Origin: an uncultured Roseburia sp.
Lineage (GTDB): Bacteria; Bacillota; Clostridia; Lachnospirales; Lachnospiraceae
DNA length: 40,984 nucleotides
Assembly (NCBI GenBank): GCA_947070915.1
Contig: CAMTDY010000004.1
Coordinates: 1-40,984 of the forward strand
Direction: 5' to 3'
How positions within the stretch are numbered: the first letter of the stretch is position 1; each line of letters starts with the position of its first letter. The translations under genes and the position numbers were made by a program. Shown here one piece after another: positions 24,676 to 33,287 of the stretch. The notes under the pieces were generated by a model, which did no database searches, was not told where the DNA came from, and saw only the letters and a program-made list of their open reading frames with translations.

Positions 24676-25545
24676 ATGAATATGTGGCTGGCAGATGGCT
24701 GGAAAGATTATGAAGTGATTGACACTTCGATGGGAGAAAAACTGGAGCGGTGGGGGGAATATATTCTGGTGCGGCCGGATCCCCAGGTGATCTGGGATAC
24801 ACCTCATGAGGCTCCCCAGTGGAAGCAGAAAAATGCTCACTATCATAGAAGCAGTAAGGGAGGAGGACAGTGGGAATTTATCGATCTTCCCCAGCAGTGG
24901 AAGATCTCTTACCGGGATCTGACCTTTCATTTGAAACCCTTCAGTTTTAAACACACTGGTTTATTTCCGGAACAGGCGGTGAACTGGGACTGGGCATCGG
25001 AACTGATCCAAAATGCCGGAAGGCAGATCAAGGTACTGAATCTGTTTGCTTATACAGGAGGCGCAACGGTGGCATGTGCCAGGGCAGGAGCGGCGGTGAC
25101 ACATGTGGATGCCTCGAAGGGAATGGTATCGTGGGCTAAAGAAAATGCCGCTGCTTCCGGGCTTGCCGATGCGCCGGTCCGATATCTGGTAGATGACTGT
25201 GTGAAGTTTGTGGAACGTGAGATCCGCCGGGGAAACCATTACGACGGCATTATTATGGATCCGCCATCTTACGGGAGGGGGCCGAAAGGAGAGGTGTGGA
25301 AGATCGAGGAAAAGATATTTCCTCTGCTTAATCTTTGTACAAAAGTGTTATCCAGAGAGCCCTTGTTCTTCCTGGTGAATTCCTATACCACAGGCCTGCA
25401 GCCGGCGGTGCTGTCCTATATGATGGAACTGGCGATCCGGAAAAAATTTGGAGGCACAGTGACTGCAGATGAGATTGGTCTTCCGGTGAGTTCAAACGGT
25501 CTGATCCTTCCCTGTGGTGCCAGTGGAAGATATGAAAGGGCATAA
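24676..25545 (+). CDS. Class I SAM-dependent methyltransferase (RlmI/PF10672-like)
   Basis: This 289-residue protein resembles the group of putative rRNA methyltransferases around RlmI and RlmK. An N-terminal region with FHLKPFSFKHTGLFPEQAVNW leads into the Rossmann fold. Motif I is VLNLFAYTGGATVACARAGA at about residues 115-134, the acidic residue of motif II is in VTHVDASKGMVSWAKENA, and motif IV is IIMDPPSYGRG. The DPPSY motif is common to enzymes acting on nucleic-acid bases. The ribosome site AAGGA precedes the ATG. It interrupts a YdjG-YdjH-YdjI-like set, which is not its usual neighbour in Bacillus. The exact RNA position cannot be told. Confidence 0.88.
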   Translation: MNMWLADGWKDYEVIDTSMGEKLERWGEYILVRPDPQVIWDTPHEAPQWKQKNAHYHRSSKGGGQWEFIDLPQQWKISYRDLTFHLKPFSFKHTGLFPEQAVNWDWASELIQNAGRQIKVLNLFAYTGGATVACARAGAAVTHVDASKGMVSWAKENAAASGLADAPVRYLVDDCVKFVEREIRRGNHYDGIIMDPPSYGRGPKGEVWKIEEKIFPLLNLCTKVLSREPLFFLVNSYTTGLQPAVLSYMMELAIRKKFGGTVTADEIGLPVSSNGLILPCGASGRYERA

Positions 25546-25615
25546 AGAGAAGTGTGTGACAACTTGTTTTAGAACAAAGGTACGCAGACAAATGTAGTAT
25601 GAGAAACCGACAAAG

Positions 25616-25685
25616 TTATCCACAAATAAAGCGACGACTTTGCGATATTTACTAGTTGTACACAAAGTTATCCACATTATCCACA
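25616..25685 (+). promoter_or_regulatory. DnaA-box cluster
   Basis: Three exact DnaA boxes, TTATCCACA, lie at 25616-25624, 25668-25676 and 25677-25685. The last two are directly abutting. A weaker box, TTGTACACA, is at 25656-25664. All have the same orientation. The 9-mer GTGTGACAA occurs on both sides, at 25554-25562 and 25739-25747. The 359-bp gap between the methyltransferase and hpf holds this cluster, the hpf promoter and leader hairpin, and no other gene I can support. Confidence 0.8.
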
Positions 25686-25793
25686 AAATATGTAGACTTT
25701 TGTAGCAAAAAAGCACTGTTTTGACAATTGAGCGAGTTGTGTGACAATTTAAGGAGAAAGCAAAAAAACAGCTACATAAATCCAAAATATATG

Positions 25794-25822
25794 TTGCTCA
25801 ATATATGGTTTTGGTATATAAT
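25794..25822 (+). promoter_or_regulatory. hpf promoter
   Basis: TTGCTC (25794-25799) and consensus TATAAT (25817-25822) are 17 bp apart. The transcript would begin at about 25829, immediately before a hairpin. Confidence 0.75.
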
Positions 25823-25829
25823 AAACATA

Positions 25830-25876
25830 CGGGACAGGTTCCAGCTGTCATCGTTGGCAGACAGGTTTCTGTCCCG
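25830..25876 (+). other. 5'-terminal hairpin of the hpf mRNA
   Basis: CGGGACAG (25830-25837) pairs perfectly with CTGTCCCG (25869-25876), enclosing about 31 nt that can fold further. It starts within a base or two of the predicted transcription start. It ends 12 nt before the ribosome site, so it probably protects the mRNA or tunes expression. Confidence 0.55.
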
Positions 25877-25904
25877 AATATTATGGGCAAAGGAGCTGAT
25901 CATT

Positions 25905-26432
25905 ATGAATTTAGTAATTAGCGGCAAAAATTTAGATATAACGGAGGGATTACGTTCGGCGATCGAAGAAAAGATTGCCAAACTGGAGAGATATTTCAAT
26001 GACAGTACCGAGGTTCACGTGACTTTGAGCACTGAGAAGAACAGACAGAAGATTGAGATCACCATTCCAATGAAAGGAAGTATCATTCGTGCAGAGGAAG
26101 TAAGTTCAGACATGTATGTTTCCATTGATCTGGTGGAAGAAGTGATTGAGAGACAGTTGCGGAAATATAAAAATAAATTGATTGATAAAGCACAGAATGC
26201 GGCGCATTTGAATCAGGAATTTATTGATGAAGATATGGAGGATGAAGAAGAGATCAATATTATCCGTTCCAAGAAATTTGCGATGAAGCCCATGGATCCC
26301 GAAGAGGCATGTGTACAGATGGAGCTTCTGGGGCATAACTTCTTTGTATTCCGGAATTCCGAGACAGATGAAGTAAATGTCGTTTACAAGAGAAAGGGAA
26401 ATACATACGGACTGATCGAGCCGGAGTATTAA
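25905..26432 (+). CDS. hpf: Ribosome hibernation promoting factor, long form
   Basis: Long HPF binds 30S subunits and joins two 70S ribosomes into silent 100S dimers in stationary phase or stress. The 175-residue protein has an N-terminal S30AE domain (NLVISGKNLDITEGLRSAIE), an acidic linker around 110-125 and the C-terminal dimerisation domain with EACVQMELLGHNFFVFRNSETDEVNVVYKRK. An open frame extends to 25728, but the ATG at 25905 has AAAGGAG nine bases upstream and begins at the normal first residues. Its position before secA and prfB, here with two extra genes between, is common in Firmicutes. Confidence 0.97.
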   Translation: MNLVISGKNLDITEGLRSAIEEKIAKLERYFNDSTEVHVTLSTEKNRQKIEITIPMKGSIIRAEEVSSDMYVSIDLVEEVIERQLRKYKNKLIDKAQNAAHLNQEFIDEDMEDEEEINIIRSKKFAMKPMDPEEACVQMELLGHNFFVFRNSETDEVNVVYKRKGNTYGLIEPEY

Positions 26433-26578
26433 GAATATAGAGGTGTCCATAAGGGATTTTCAGAAATGTATGGACTGAGAAGAAGATGTGTCCTCCTGGA
26501 TGGAACCATTCGGTTTGGTCCGGAAGGGCACTTTATCATTTTTACAAAGAAACATAAAGTTTCAGAATGGAGGATAAT

Positions 26579-27952
26579 ATGGGATTGATCAAAGCGATCG
26601 GCGGTGCGATCCGCGGTGAGATGGCGGACCAGTGGAAGGAATATTTTTATTGCGATGCACTGGAATCCGATGTCCTTGTGACCAAAGGACAGAAAAGGAC
26701 CAGCGGCAGATTTGGCAGCAAAAACAATGGCAATGAGAATCTGATCACGAATGGTTCCGTCGTGGCAGTAAATGAAGGACAGTGCATGATCATTGTAGAC
26801 CAGGGAAAAGTTGTGGAGTTCTGTGCGGAGGCAGGAGAATTTTTGTACGATACCTCTACAGAACCCAGTCTTCTCTATGGGGATCTTGGTGATAATATCA
26901 AGAAAACCTTTGCGGCGGTGGGAAGACGTTTTACTTTTGGAGGAGATACGGGAAAGGATCAGAGAGTTTATTTCTTCAACACAAAAGAAATTATGGGAAA
27001 TAAATATGGGACTGCCACACCGGTTCCCTTCCGTGTGGTGGACACCAATATCGGACTGGATGTGGACATATCCGTCCGCTGTAATGGAGAATATTCTTAC
27101 CAGATCTTTGACCCTCTGCTTTTTTATACAAATGTATGTGGAAATGTAGTGGATGAATACCGTCGCGACACCATTGACAGCCAGCTGAAGACGGAGCTGA
27201 TGACAGCACTGCAGCCGGCATTTGCAAGAATCTCAGCTATGGGGATCCGCTACAGCGCAGTGCCGGCTCATACGATGGAAGTGGCAGAAGCTCTGAATGC
27301 GGAGCTGTCTGAAAAATGGAGCGGCTTGAGAGGAATCCGTATCGTATCCTTTGGAGTAAATGCCATCAAGGCTTCGGAAGATGATGAGGCGATGATCAAG
27401 GAACTGCAGAAGACGGCAGTACTCCGTAATCCGGGGATGGCGGCGGCAACTCTGACAGAGGCCCAGGCCCAGGCGATGAAATCGGCGGCGGCAAATACTT
27501 CTACAGGACCGATGATGGCATTTGCCGGGATGAATATGGCGAACCAGGCAGGAGGGATGGATGCCAATGCTTTATTTGCCATGGACCGCCAGGGCGGAGC
27601 TCAGAATGGAGCGCCGGCATCTGGAAATCCGGCGGGAAATACAGCCAATGCGGCCAGTGGAGGGAGTGCTGGAAATCAGGCAGATTCCTGGACCTGCAGC
27701 TGTGGCACCAGCAATACCGGGAAATTCTGTGTGGAATGTGGAAAAGCAAAGCCGGCTCCCCAGGAGGGATGGACCTGTAGCTGTGGAGCTGTAAATCAGG
27801 GGAAATTCTGTATGGAGTGTGGAACAAAGAAGCCGGAGGGAGCCCCGCTGTACCGTTGTGACAAATGTGGCTGGAAGCCGGAAGATCCACATCATCCGCC
27901 AAAATTCTGCCCGGAATGTGGTGACGTATTTGACGAAAATGATATTGAGTAA
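26579..27952 (+). CDS. SPFH-domain protein with C-terminal zinc ribbons (YdjI-like)
   Basis: This 457-residue cytoplasmic protein of the YdjI type begins GLIKAIGGAIRGEMADQWKEYFYCD. An SPFH domain spans about residues 30-270, and an Ala/Gln/Met-rich helical region follows to about 310. A Gly/Ala/Asn-rich linker leads to three zinc ribbons that begin near residues 371, 398 and 425. The first two are near-duplicates (WTCSCGTSNTGKFCVECG and WTCSCGAVNQGKFCMECG). SPFH proteins form membrane-linked scaffolds; YdjI of Bacillus works with YdjG, YdjH and PspA. The ATG at 26579 is preferred over 26567 because GGAGG is at 26569-26573. It is separated from the YdjGH-like genes by the methyltransferase and hpf. 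Confidence 0.88.
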   Translation: MGLIKAIGGAIRGEMADQWKEYFYCDALESDVLVTKGQKRTSGRFGSKNNGNENLITNGSVVAVNEGQCMIIVDQGKVVEFCAEAGEFLYDTSTEPSLLYGDLGDNIKKTFAAVGRRFTFGGDTGKDQRVYFFNTKEIMGNKYGTATPVPFRVVDTNIGLDVDISVRCNGEYSYQIFDPLLFYTNVCGNVVDEYRRDTIDSQLKTELMTALQPAFARISAMGIRYSAVPAHTMEVAEALNAELSEKWSGLRGIRIVSFGVNAIKASEDDEAMIKELQKTAVLRNPGMAAATLTEAQAQAMKSAAANTSTGPMMAFAGMNMANQAGGMDANALFAMDRQGGAQNGAPASGNPAGNTANAASGGSAGNQADSWTCSCGTSNTGKFCVECGKAKPAPQEGWTCSCGAVNQGKFCMECGTKKPEGAPLYRCDKCGWKPEDPHHPPKFCPECGDVFDENDIE

Positions 27953-28011
27953 ACAAAGACAGCCCAATGGTATAAATTTGCGCATTGAGCTGAAATCAAG
28001 GTAGATATTTG

Positions 28012-28062
28012 ATATGATGGCGCCGATTAGAGAGATATAAATTGGTGCCATCATATTCTTTG
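28012..28062 (+). terminator. Possible terminator or attenuator after the SPFH gene
   Basis: ATATGATGGCGCC (28012-28024) pairs with GGTGCCATCATAT (28044-28056), with one G.T. The tail TCTTTGT is short, so partial readthrough to the next gene is likely. Confidence 0.5.
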
Positions 28063-28082
28063 TAAATTTAAGGAGAGAAAAT

Positions 28083-28853
28083 ATGGGGAATTACACAGGC
28101 TTGATCATTGTTTTGGTATTGATCCTGATCATAATTATTGCGGTATACATCGGAGTTGCTTCATTAAAAAGAAAGGCACGGCAGGTATCCAGGGAACTTT
28201 TTGGGACCGGTGATCTCAGGCAGGGGGCACAAATGATGCGGGAGGAACTGGCTTCCACGCCCAAATCGGTCTCTGCCATGACAAAACTCCTTCTGCCCAA
28301 GATCGTCCAGGACTTTCCGGATTTTGAGTACGATGAAATGAAGGAGAGGGCGGATAATATATTGGTGGACTATCTGAGGGCGATCGGTACTGGCGGGAAG
28401 GAGATGCCGAAGGATGGCAGCACAGAGTTAAAGGAAGAACTGGCAGACCATATCGCGATGCTGGAAGAAGCCGGGCAAAGGGAACATTTTGAGCAGATCC
28501 ACATTCACCGGACGGAGATCAGCCAGTACCGGAAAAGTGAGGGACGCTGTATCATTACATTCCAGTCGGCATTGGAGTGTTTTCATTATGTGACGGACCG
28601 TGAGGGAAATCTGTTAGCAGGGGCAAAAGACACAAAGTATCAGACCAAATACAATACGGATCTGATCTACATACAGGACAGGGAATTAGTGGAAGGCCAG
28701 AGAACCCAGGCGCTGGGGATCAACTGCCCCAACTGTGGGGCGCCGCTCTCTTCTCTTGGTGCCAAAGTATGCGAATACTGCGGGAGTCCGGTGGTGGAGA
28801 TTAATATTCACGCATGGTTTTTCAGCGATGTAAAAGAAGTTAAAAGATTATGA
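28083..28853 (+). CDS. Single-pass membrane protein with Tim44-like middle and C-terminal zinc ribbon
   Basis: This 256-residue protein has one strongly hydrophobic helix at about residues 6-27. A cytoplasmic region with HIHRTEISQYRKSEGRCIITFQ and TDREGNLLAGAKDTKYQTKY resembles Tim44/NTF2-like folds. A zinc ribbon near the end has INCPNCGAPLSSLGAKVCEYCG (about residues 214-235). The Tim44-like label is tentative; the membrane helix and ribbon are clear. AAGGAGAG precedes the start. It lies 130 bp after the YdjI-like gene and shares the ribbon-plus-membrane design of the other proteins in this region, which suggests the same cell-envelope process. Confidence 0.75.
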   Translation: MGNYTGLIIVLVLILIIIIAVYIGVASLKRKARQVSRELFGTGDLRQGAQMMREELASTPKSVSAMTKLLLPKIVQDFPDFEYDEMKERADNILVDYLRAIGTGGKEMPKDGSTELKEELADHIAMLEEAGQREHFEQIHIHRTEISQYRKSEGRCIITFQSALECFHYVTDREGNLLAGAKDTKYQTKYNTDLIYIQDRELVEGQRTQALGINCPNCGAPLSSLGAKVCEYCGSPVVEINIHAWFFSDVKEVKRL

Positions 28854-28890
28854 ACGGTTTGTAAAAAACAATCTAAAATCAAAAAAATCA

Positions 28891-28919
28891 TTGAAAGACA
28901 GTAGATCTAGTGATAAAAT
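28891..28919 (+). promoter_or_regulatory. secA promoter
   Basis: TTGAAA (28891-28896) and TAAAAT (28914-28919) have a 17-bp spacer and lie about 40 bp before the secA start. Confidence 0.7.
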
Positions 28920-28959
28920 AATCTGGGATAAAACTTTGATTATTATGGAGAGTGAACGT

Positions 28960-31521
28960 ATGGGATTATTAAGTAAGGTAGTTGGAACCCACAGTGAGAG
29001 GGAAGTAAAGAGAGTACTTCCCATCGTGGACAAGATTGAGAAACTGGAGCCTGATTATGAGAAATTGTCAGACGAGCAGTTGAAAGATAAAACAAGAGAA
29101 TTTAAGAACCGGTTGTCAGAAGGAGAATCCCTGGATGATATTCTTCCGGAAGCATATGCCGTTGTCAGGGAAGCATCCAAGAGGACCATCGGAATGCGCC
29201 ATTACCGGGTGCAGCTGATCGGCGGTGTGATCCTGCATCAGGGACGTATCACGGAGATGCGTACCGGTGAAGGTAAGACGCTGGTTTCCACTCTTCCGGC
29301 ATACCTGAATGCCTTAGAGGGCAAGGGCGTCCATATCGTTACGGTCAATGACTATCTGGCGAAGCGTGACGCGGAGTGGATGGGACAGATCCATGAGTTC
29401 CTTGGGCTGACAGTGGGCTGTATTCTGAACAGCATGGACAATGACGAGAGAAGAGAAGCCTATGGCTGTGATATTACTTACGCTACAAATAATGAGCTTG
29501 GATTTGACTATCTCCGTGATAACATGGTTATTTATAAAGAGCAACTGGTGCAGAGAGAGCTTCACTATGCCATCGTGGACGAGGTGGACTCGGTACTTAT
29601 CGATGAGGCGCGGACACCGCTGATCATCTCCGGAAGCAGCGGGAAATCCACCAAGATCTATGAGGCATGTGATAACCTGGCAAAGCAGCTTAAGCGCGGT
29701 ACCGCGAAAGAGTTGTCTAAGATGGATATCATTATGAAAGAAGATGACAATGAGACCGGTGATTTTGTTGTGGATGAAAAGGAAAAGACGGTGAACCTTA
29801 CTGCCCAGGGTGTGGCAAAGGTGGAGCGCTTTTTCCATATCGAGAATCTGGCAGATCCGGAGCATCTGGAGATCCAGCACTGCATCAACCTCGCCCTGCG
29901 GGCCCACAATCTCATGTTCTTAGACAAGGATTATGTGGTAAAGGATGACGAGGTGCTGATCGTCGATGAATTTACGGGGCGTATCATGCCGGGACGCCGT
30001 TATTCCGACGGACTTCATCAGGCCATCGAGGCGAAGGAGCATGTGAAGGTTAAGCGTGAGAGCAAGACGCTGGCGACGATCACCTTCCAGAATTTCTTCA
30101 ATAAATATGCGAAAAAATGTGGCATGACCGGTACCGCCCTTACCGAAGAAAAAGAGTTCCGTGAGATCTACGGCATGGATGTTGTGGAGGTTCCCACCAA
30201 CAAACCGGTGGCGCGTATTGACCACAACGATTCCGTGTACAAGACAAAGAGAGAAAAACTGAATGCCATCGTAGAAGATATTGCAGACTGTTATGAGAGA
30301 AAGCAGCCGGTGCTGGTAGGTACCATCACCATTGAGGCATCGGAGGAGCTCAGCGATCTGCTTCGGAGACGGGGGATTAAGCATAAAGTACTGAATGCCA
30401 AATACCATGAGATGGAGGCGGAGATCGTGGCAGACGCCGGTATCGCCGGAGCTGTGACCATCGCTACCAACATGGCAGGCCGTGGTACGGATATCAAGCT
30501 GGGAGAGGGTGTCCAGGAACTGGGAGGATTGAGGATCATCGGTACGGAGCGGCATGAGTCCAGACGTATCGATAATCAGCTGCGGGGACGTTCCGGACGT
30601 CAGGGAGATCCCGGTGAATCCAAGTTTTATATTTCCCTTGAGGATGACCTGATGCGTCTGTTTGGTTCCCAGAACCTGATGAATATATTTAATTCCCTCG
30701 GTATGCCGGAGGGCGAACAGATCCAGCACCGGATGCTGAACAAAGCCATCGAGCGCGCCCAGATGAAGATCGAGGGCAACAACTACGGAATCCGTAAAAA
30801 CCTGCTGGAGTATGATATCATCAACAACCAGCAGAGGGAGCTTATCTATGCTGAGAGACGAAAAGTTCTGGATGGAGAGAGCATGCGTGATACTATTTAC
30901 GGTATGATGGATGAAGTGATAGAAAAGTATGTGGGCAGAACCATTGGGGACGATCAGATTCCGGAGGAATGGGATCTGGATGAGCTGAATATGAACCTGC
31001 TGCCCATCATTCCCTTTGAGCCGATCACCTTTGATCCAGAGAGGGATAAGAGCATCAATAAAAATGAACTGATCCAGAAGTTAAAAGAAGAGGCGCTTCA
31101 TTTATATGAGATGAAGGAAGCAGAGTTCCCGGAGGCGGAGCAGATCCGGGAGATCGAGCGTGTCATTTTACTGAAGGTCACTGACCAGCACTGGATGAAC
31201 CATATTGATGATATGGATCAGCTGCGTCAGGGAATCGGGCTGCAGGCATACGGACAGAGAGATCCGGTGACAGAGTACCGTTTCCAGAGTTATGATATGT
31301 TTGCGGAGATGACAGAGTCCATCCGGGAGGAGACAGTAAAGGCGTTGCTGCATGTCCGTATTGAGCAGAAGGTAGAACGTGAACAGGTAGCAAAGGAGAC
31401 AGGAACCAACAAGGATGATTCTGCCAATGCGCCGGTCACAAGGAAATCAGAAAAGATCAGCCGTAATGCTCCGTGTCCCTGCGGATCTGGGAAGAAATAT
31501 AAATACTGCTGTGGCAGATAA
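28960..31521 (+). CDS. secA: Protein translocase ATPase SecA
   Basis: SecA drives secretory proteins through SecYEG. The 853-residue form starts at the ATG at 28960 (MGLLSKVVGTHSEREVKRVL), nine bases after GGAG; the frame is open further left to 28891. Walker A MRTGEGKT is at residues 100-107. The DEAD-like VDEVDSVLIDEARTPL and the TIATNMAGRGTDIKL and QLRGRSGRQGDPG motifs follow. The end carries the zinc/SecB-binding motif RNAPCPCGSGKKYKYCC. It is followed by prfB, the usual Firmicutes arrangement. Confidence 0.98.
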   Translation: MGLLSKVVGTHSEREVKRVLPIVDKIEKLEPDYEKLSDEQLKDKTREFKNRLSEGESLDDILPEAYAVVREASKRTIGMRHYRVQLIGGVILHQGRITEMRTGEGKTLVSTLPAYLNALEGKGVHIVTVNDYLAKRDAEWMGQIHEFLGLTVGCILNSMDNDERREAYGCDITYATNNELGFDYLRDNMVIYKEQLVQRELHYAIVDEVDSVLIDEARTPLIISGSSGKSTKIYEACDNLAKQLKRGTAKELSKMDIIMKEDDNETGDFVVDEKEKTVNLTAQGVAKVERFFHIENLADPEHLEIQHCINLALRAHNLMFLDKDYVVKDDEVLIVDEFTGRIMPGRRYSDGLHQAIEAKEHVKVKRESKTLATITFQNFFNKYAKKCGMTGTALTEEKEFREIYGMDVVEVPTNKPVARIDHNDSVYKTKREKLNAIVEDIADCYERKQPVLVGTITIEASEELSDLLRRRGIKHKVLNAKYHEMEAEIVADAGIAGAVTIATNMAGRGTDIKLGEGVQELGGLRIIGTERHESRRIDNQLRGRSGRQGDPGESKFYISLEDDLMRLFGSQNLMNIFNSLGMPEGEQIQHRMLNKAIERAQMKIEGNNYGIRKNLLEYDIINNQQRELIYAERRKVLDGESMRDTIYGMMDEVIEKYVGRTIGDDQIPEEWDLDELNMNLLPIIPFEPITFDPERDKSINKNELIQKLKEEALHLYEMKEAEFPEAEQIREIERVILLKVTDQHWMNHIDDMDQLRQGIGLQAYGQRDPVTEYRFQSYDMFAEMTESIREETVKALLHVRIEQKVEREQVAKETGTNKDDSANAPVTRKSEKISRNAPCPCGSGKKYKYCCGR

Positions 31522-31540
31522 GGTGAATTATAGAATTCAC

Positions 31541-31568
31541 TTGGTGAATCAAATCTGTGCTATATTAT
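31541..31568 (+). promoter_or_regulatory. Possible prfB promoter
   Basis: TTGGTG (31541-31546) and TATTAT (31563-31568) are 16 bp apart, within the 69-bp gap between secA and prfB. A small palindrome, GTGAATTATAGAATTCAC (31523-31540), lies just upstream. Confidence 0.5.
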
Positions 31569-31590
31569 ATTGGAATCAGAGGATTGAAAA

Positions 31591-32694
31591 ATGGTCGAGT
31601 TAGATAATTATAAAGTCGAACTCTCCTCCTATGAAAAGCCTCTCGCTGAGGTCAGGGACTCCCTGAATCTTGGCGAGAAGCAGTTTCGTATCGAGGAGCT
31701 GGAGAAAAATATGGAGGCTCCGGATTTCTGGGAGGACGCAGAGAAGGCGAGCGAGTCCATGAAAGAGGTAAAGGAACTTAAAGATATCGTTAGCCGTGCC
31801 GACGGTCTCAGCGGAAAGTATGAAGATATCATGACGCTGATCGAGATGGCATATGAGGAAGAGGATGAGGAACTGGCGGCGGAGATCAAGGAGGAACTGG
31901 AAGAGTTTGTGAAAGATTTCGATGATCTTCGCATCACCACGATGCTGAAAGGCGAATATGACGAGAGTAATGCTATCCTTACCCTGCACGCGGGAGCCGG
32001 GGGAACCGAGAGCTGTGACTGGGCCAGCATGCTGTGCCGGATGTATCAGAGATGGGCAGAAAAAAAAGGATATTCGGTAGAGATGCTGGATTTTCTGGAT
32101 GGCGACGAGGCGGGGCTTAAGTCCGTTACCCTGCAGATCAACGGAACCAATGCCTATGGATATCTGAAAAGTGAACACGGTGTACATCGTCTGGTGCGTA
32201 TTTCTCCCTTTAATGCGGCGGGTAAACGTCAGACGTCTTTTGTTTCCTGTGATGTAATGCCGGATATTGAGCAGGACCTGGATATTGAGATCGCAGATGA
32301 TGATATCCGTATCGATACGTACCGTTCCAGCGGCGCCGGAGGCCAGCACATCAATAAGACCTCCTCGGCGATCCGTATCACCCATTTCCCCACAGGGATC
32401 GTGGTGCAGTGTCAGAACGAGCGCTCCCAGCATATGAATAAAGACAAGGCGATGCAGATGCTGAAGGCAAAGCTGTATCTGCTGAAACAGCAGGAGAATC
32501 TGGAAAAAGAGTCCGACATCCGCGGCGAGCAAAAGGAAATCGGCTGGGGAAACCAGATCCGTTCTTATGTAATGCAGCCCTATACTATGGTAAAAGACCA
32601 CAGGACCAATGTGGAGTCCGGCAATGTCGGAGCTGTCATGGATGGCGATCTGGATGTGTTTATTAATGGGTATTTAAAATGGATCAATAGTTGA
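31591..32694 (+). CDS. prfB: Peptide chain release factor 2, uninterrupted frame
   Basis: RF2 releases peptides at UAA and UGA codons. The 367-residue protein is full length, with the stop-codon recognition tripeptide SPF at residues 205-207 and the catalytic GGQ at 250-252 (SGAGGQHINKT). Most prfB genes carry a +1 programmed frameshift at an in-frame CTTTGA near codon 25. Here the frame reads straight through; at that place the DNA is CTGAATCTTGGCGAG, so CTT is followed by GGC and no stop. RF2 would not autoregulate by frameshifting. The ribosome site (AGAGGA) is modest. Confidence 0.97.
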   Translation: MVELDNYKVELSSYEKPLAEVRDSLNLGEKQFRIEELEKNMEAPDFWEDAEKASESMKEVKELKDIVSRADGLSGKYEDIMTLIEMAYEEEDEELAAEIKEELEEFVKDFDDLRITTMLKGEYDESNAILTLHAGAGGTESCDWASMLCRMYQRWAEKKGYSVEMLDFLDGDEAGLKSVTLQINGTNAYGYLKSEHGVHRLVRISPFNAAGKRQTSFVSCDVMPDIEQDLDIEIADDDIRIDTYRSSGAGGQHINKTSSAIRITHFPTGIVVQCQNERSQHMNKDKAMQMLKAKLYLLKQQENLEKESDIRGEQKEIGWGNQIRSYVMQPYTMVKDHRTNVESGNVGAVMDGDLDVFINGYLKWINS

Positions 32695-32765
32695 TCTGAC
32701 AGAAATTTACAGCGGAGACGATAAGAGGCAGAAACAGGAAAATGCTGCCCGGAATGGAGGGGCTT

Positions 32766-33236
32766 ATGAAGGAAATTGTTACATTTTTTATCAGTGGCAG
32801 AGAATATGGGATTGAGATCAGTGGAATGCAGAGTCTGGAAAGTTATCAGGAGATCCAGCCTTTGTCGGAAGCACCAGACTGTATTCTGGGAACCATCGTG
32901 GTACGGGATGAGGTGTATCCGGTCTTTGATATCCGGGCAAAGTTAAATCTTCCCGCTGCCGGGATGACGAAGGATACCAAGATATTGCTTCTCCGGACAA
33001 GTAAGAGAGGCATTGCCTGTATGGTGGACAGCGTGGATAAGGTGTTTCAGGCAGAAGGAGATAATATTCAGACCTTCCCGAAAGAGGCGCAGACGGAGGG
33101 GACCGATTATATTGATTTTATCGCCAGAAGAGATGGTGAATTGATTGTGGTGATAAATCCCGACGCACTGCTGTCAGAAGAGGATTTCGATCGGATCGAT
33201 GAGCTGGATCTGTCTCAGGAAGAGAAGCAGGAGTAG
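32766..33236 (+). CDS. cheW: CheW-like chemotaxis coupling protein
   Basis: CheW links chemoreceptors to the CheA kinase. The 156-residue product begins MKEIVTFFISGREYGIEISG at the ATG at 32766, which has GGAGGGG three bases upstream; the longer frame from 32742 has no such site. The CheW fold is recognisable from ILGTIVVRDEVYPVFDIRAKL and RGIACMVDSVDKVFQAEGDNI, and a short acidic tail ends the protein. It stands alone between prfB and hom, apart from any che operon in the window. Two receptors are also scattered in the window. It could be a CheW paralogue with a special role. Confidence 0.9.
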   Translation: MKEIVTFFISGREYGIEISGMQSLESYQEIQPLSEAPDCILGTIVVRDEVYPVFDIRAKLNLPAAGMTKDTKILLLRTSKRGIACMVDSVDKVFQAEGDNIQTFPKEAQTEGTDYIDFIARRDGELIVVINPDALLSEEDFDRIDELDLSQEEKQE

Positions 33237-33287
33237 TTCTGCCTGCGCTTCGCTGGGATATTTACATATAGAAAGGAAGAGGAGACA

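Noticed and set aside
26433..26578. Small gene starting at the ATG near 26466
   Set aside because: The frame runs into the SPFH gene in another frame and lacks a ribosome site or recognisable sequence.
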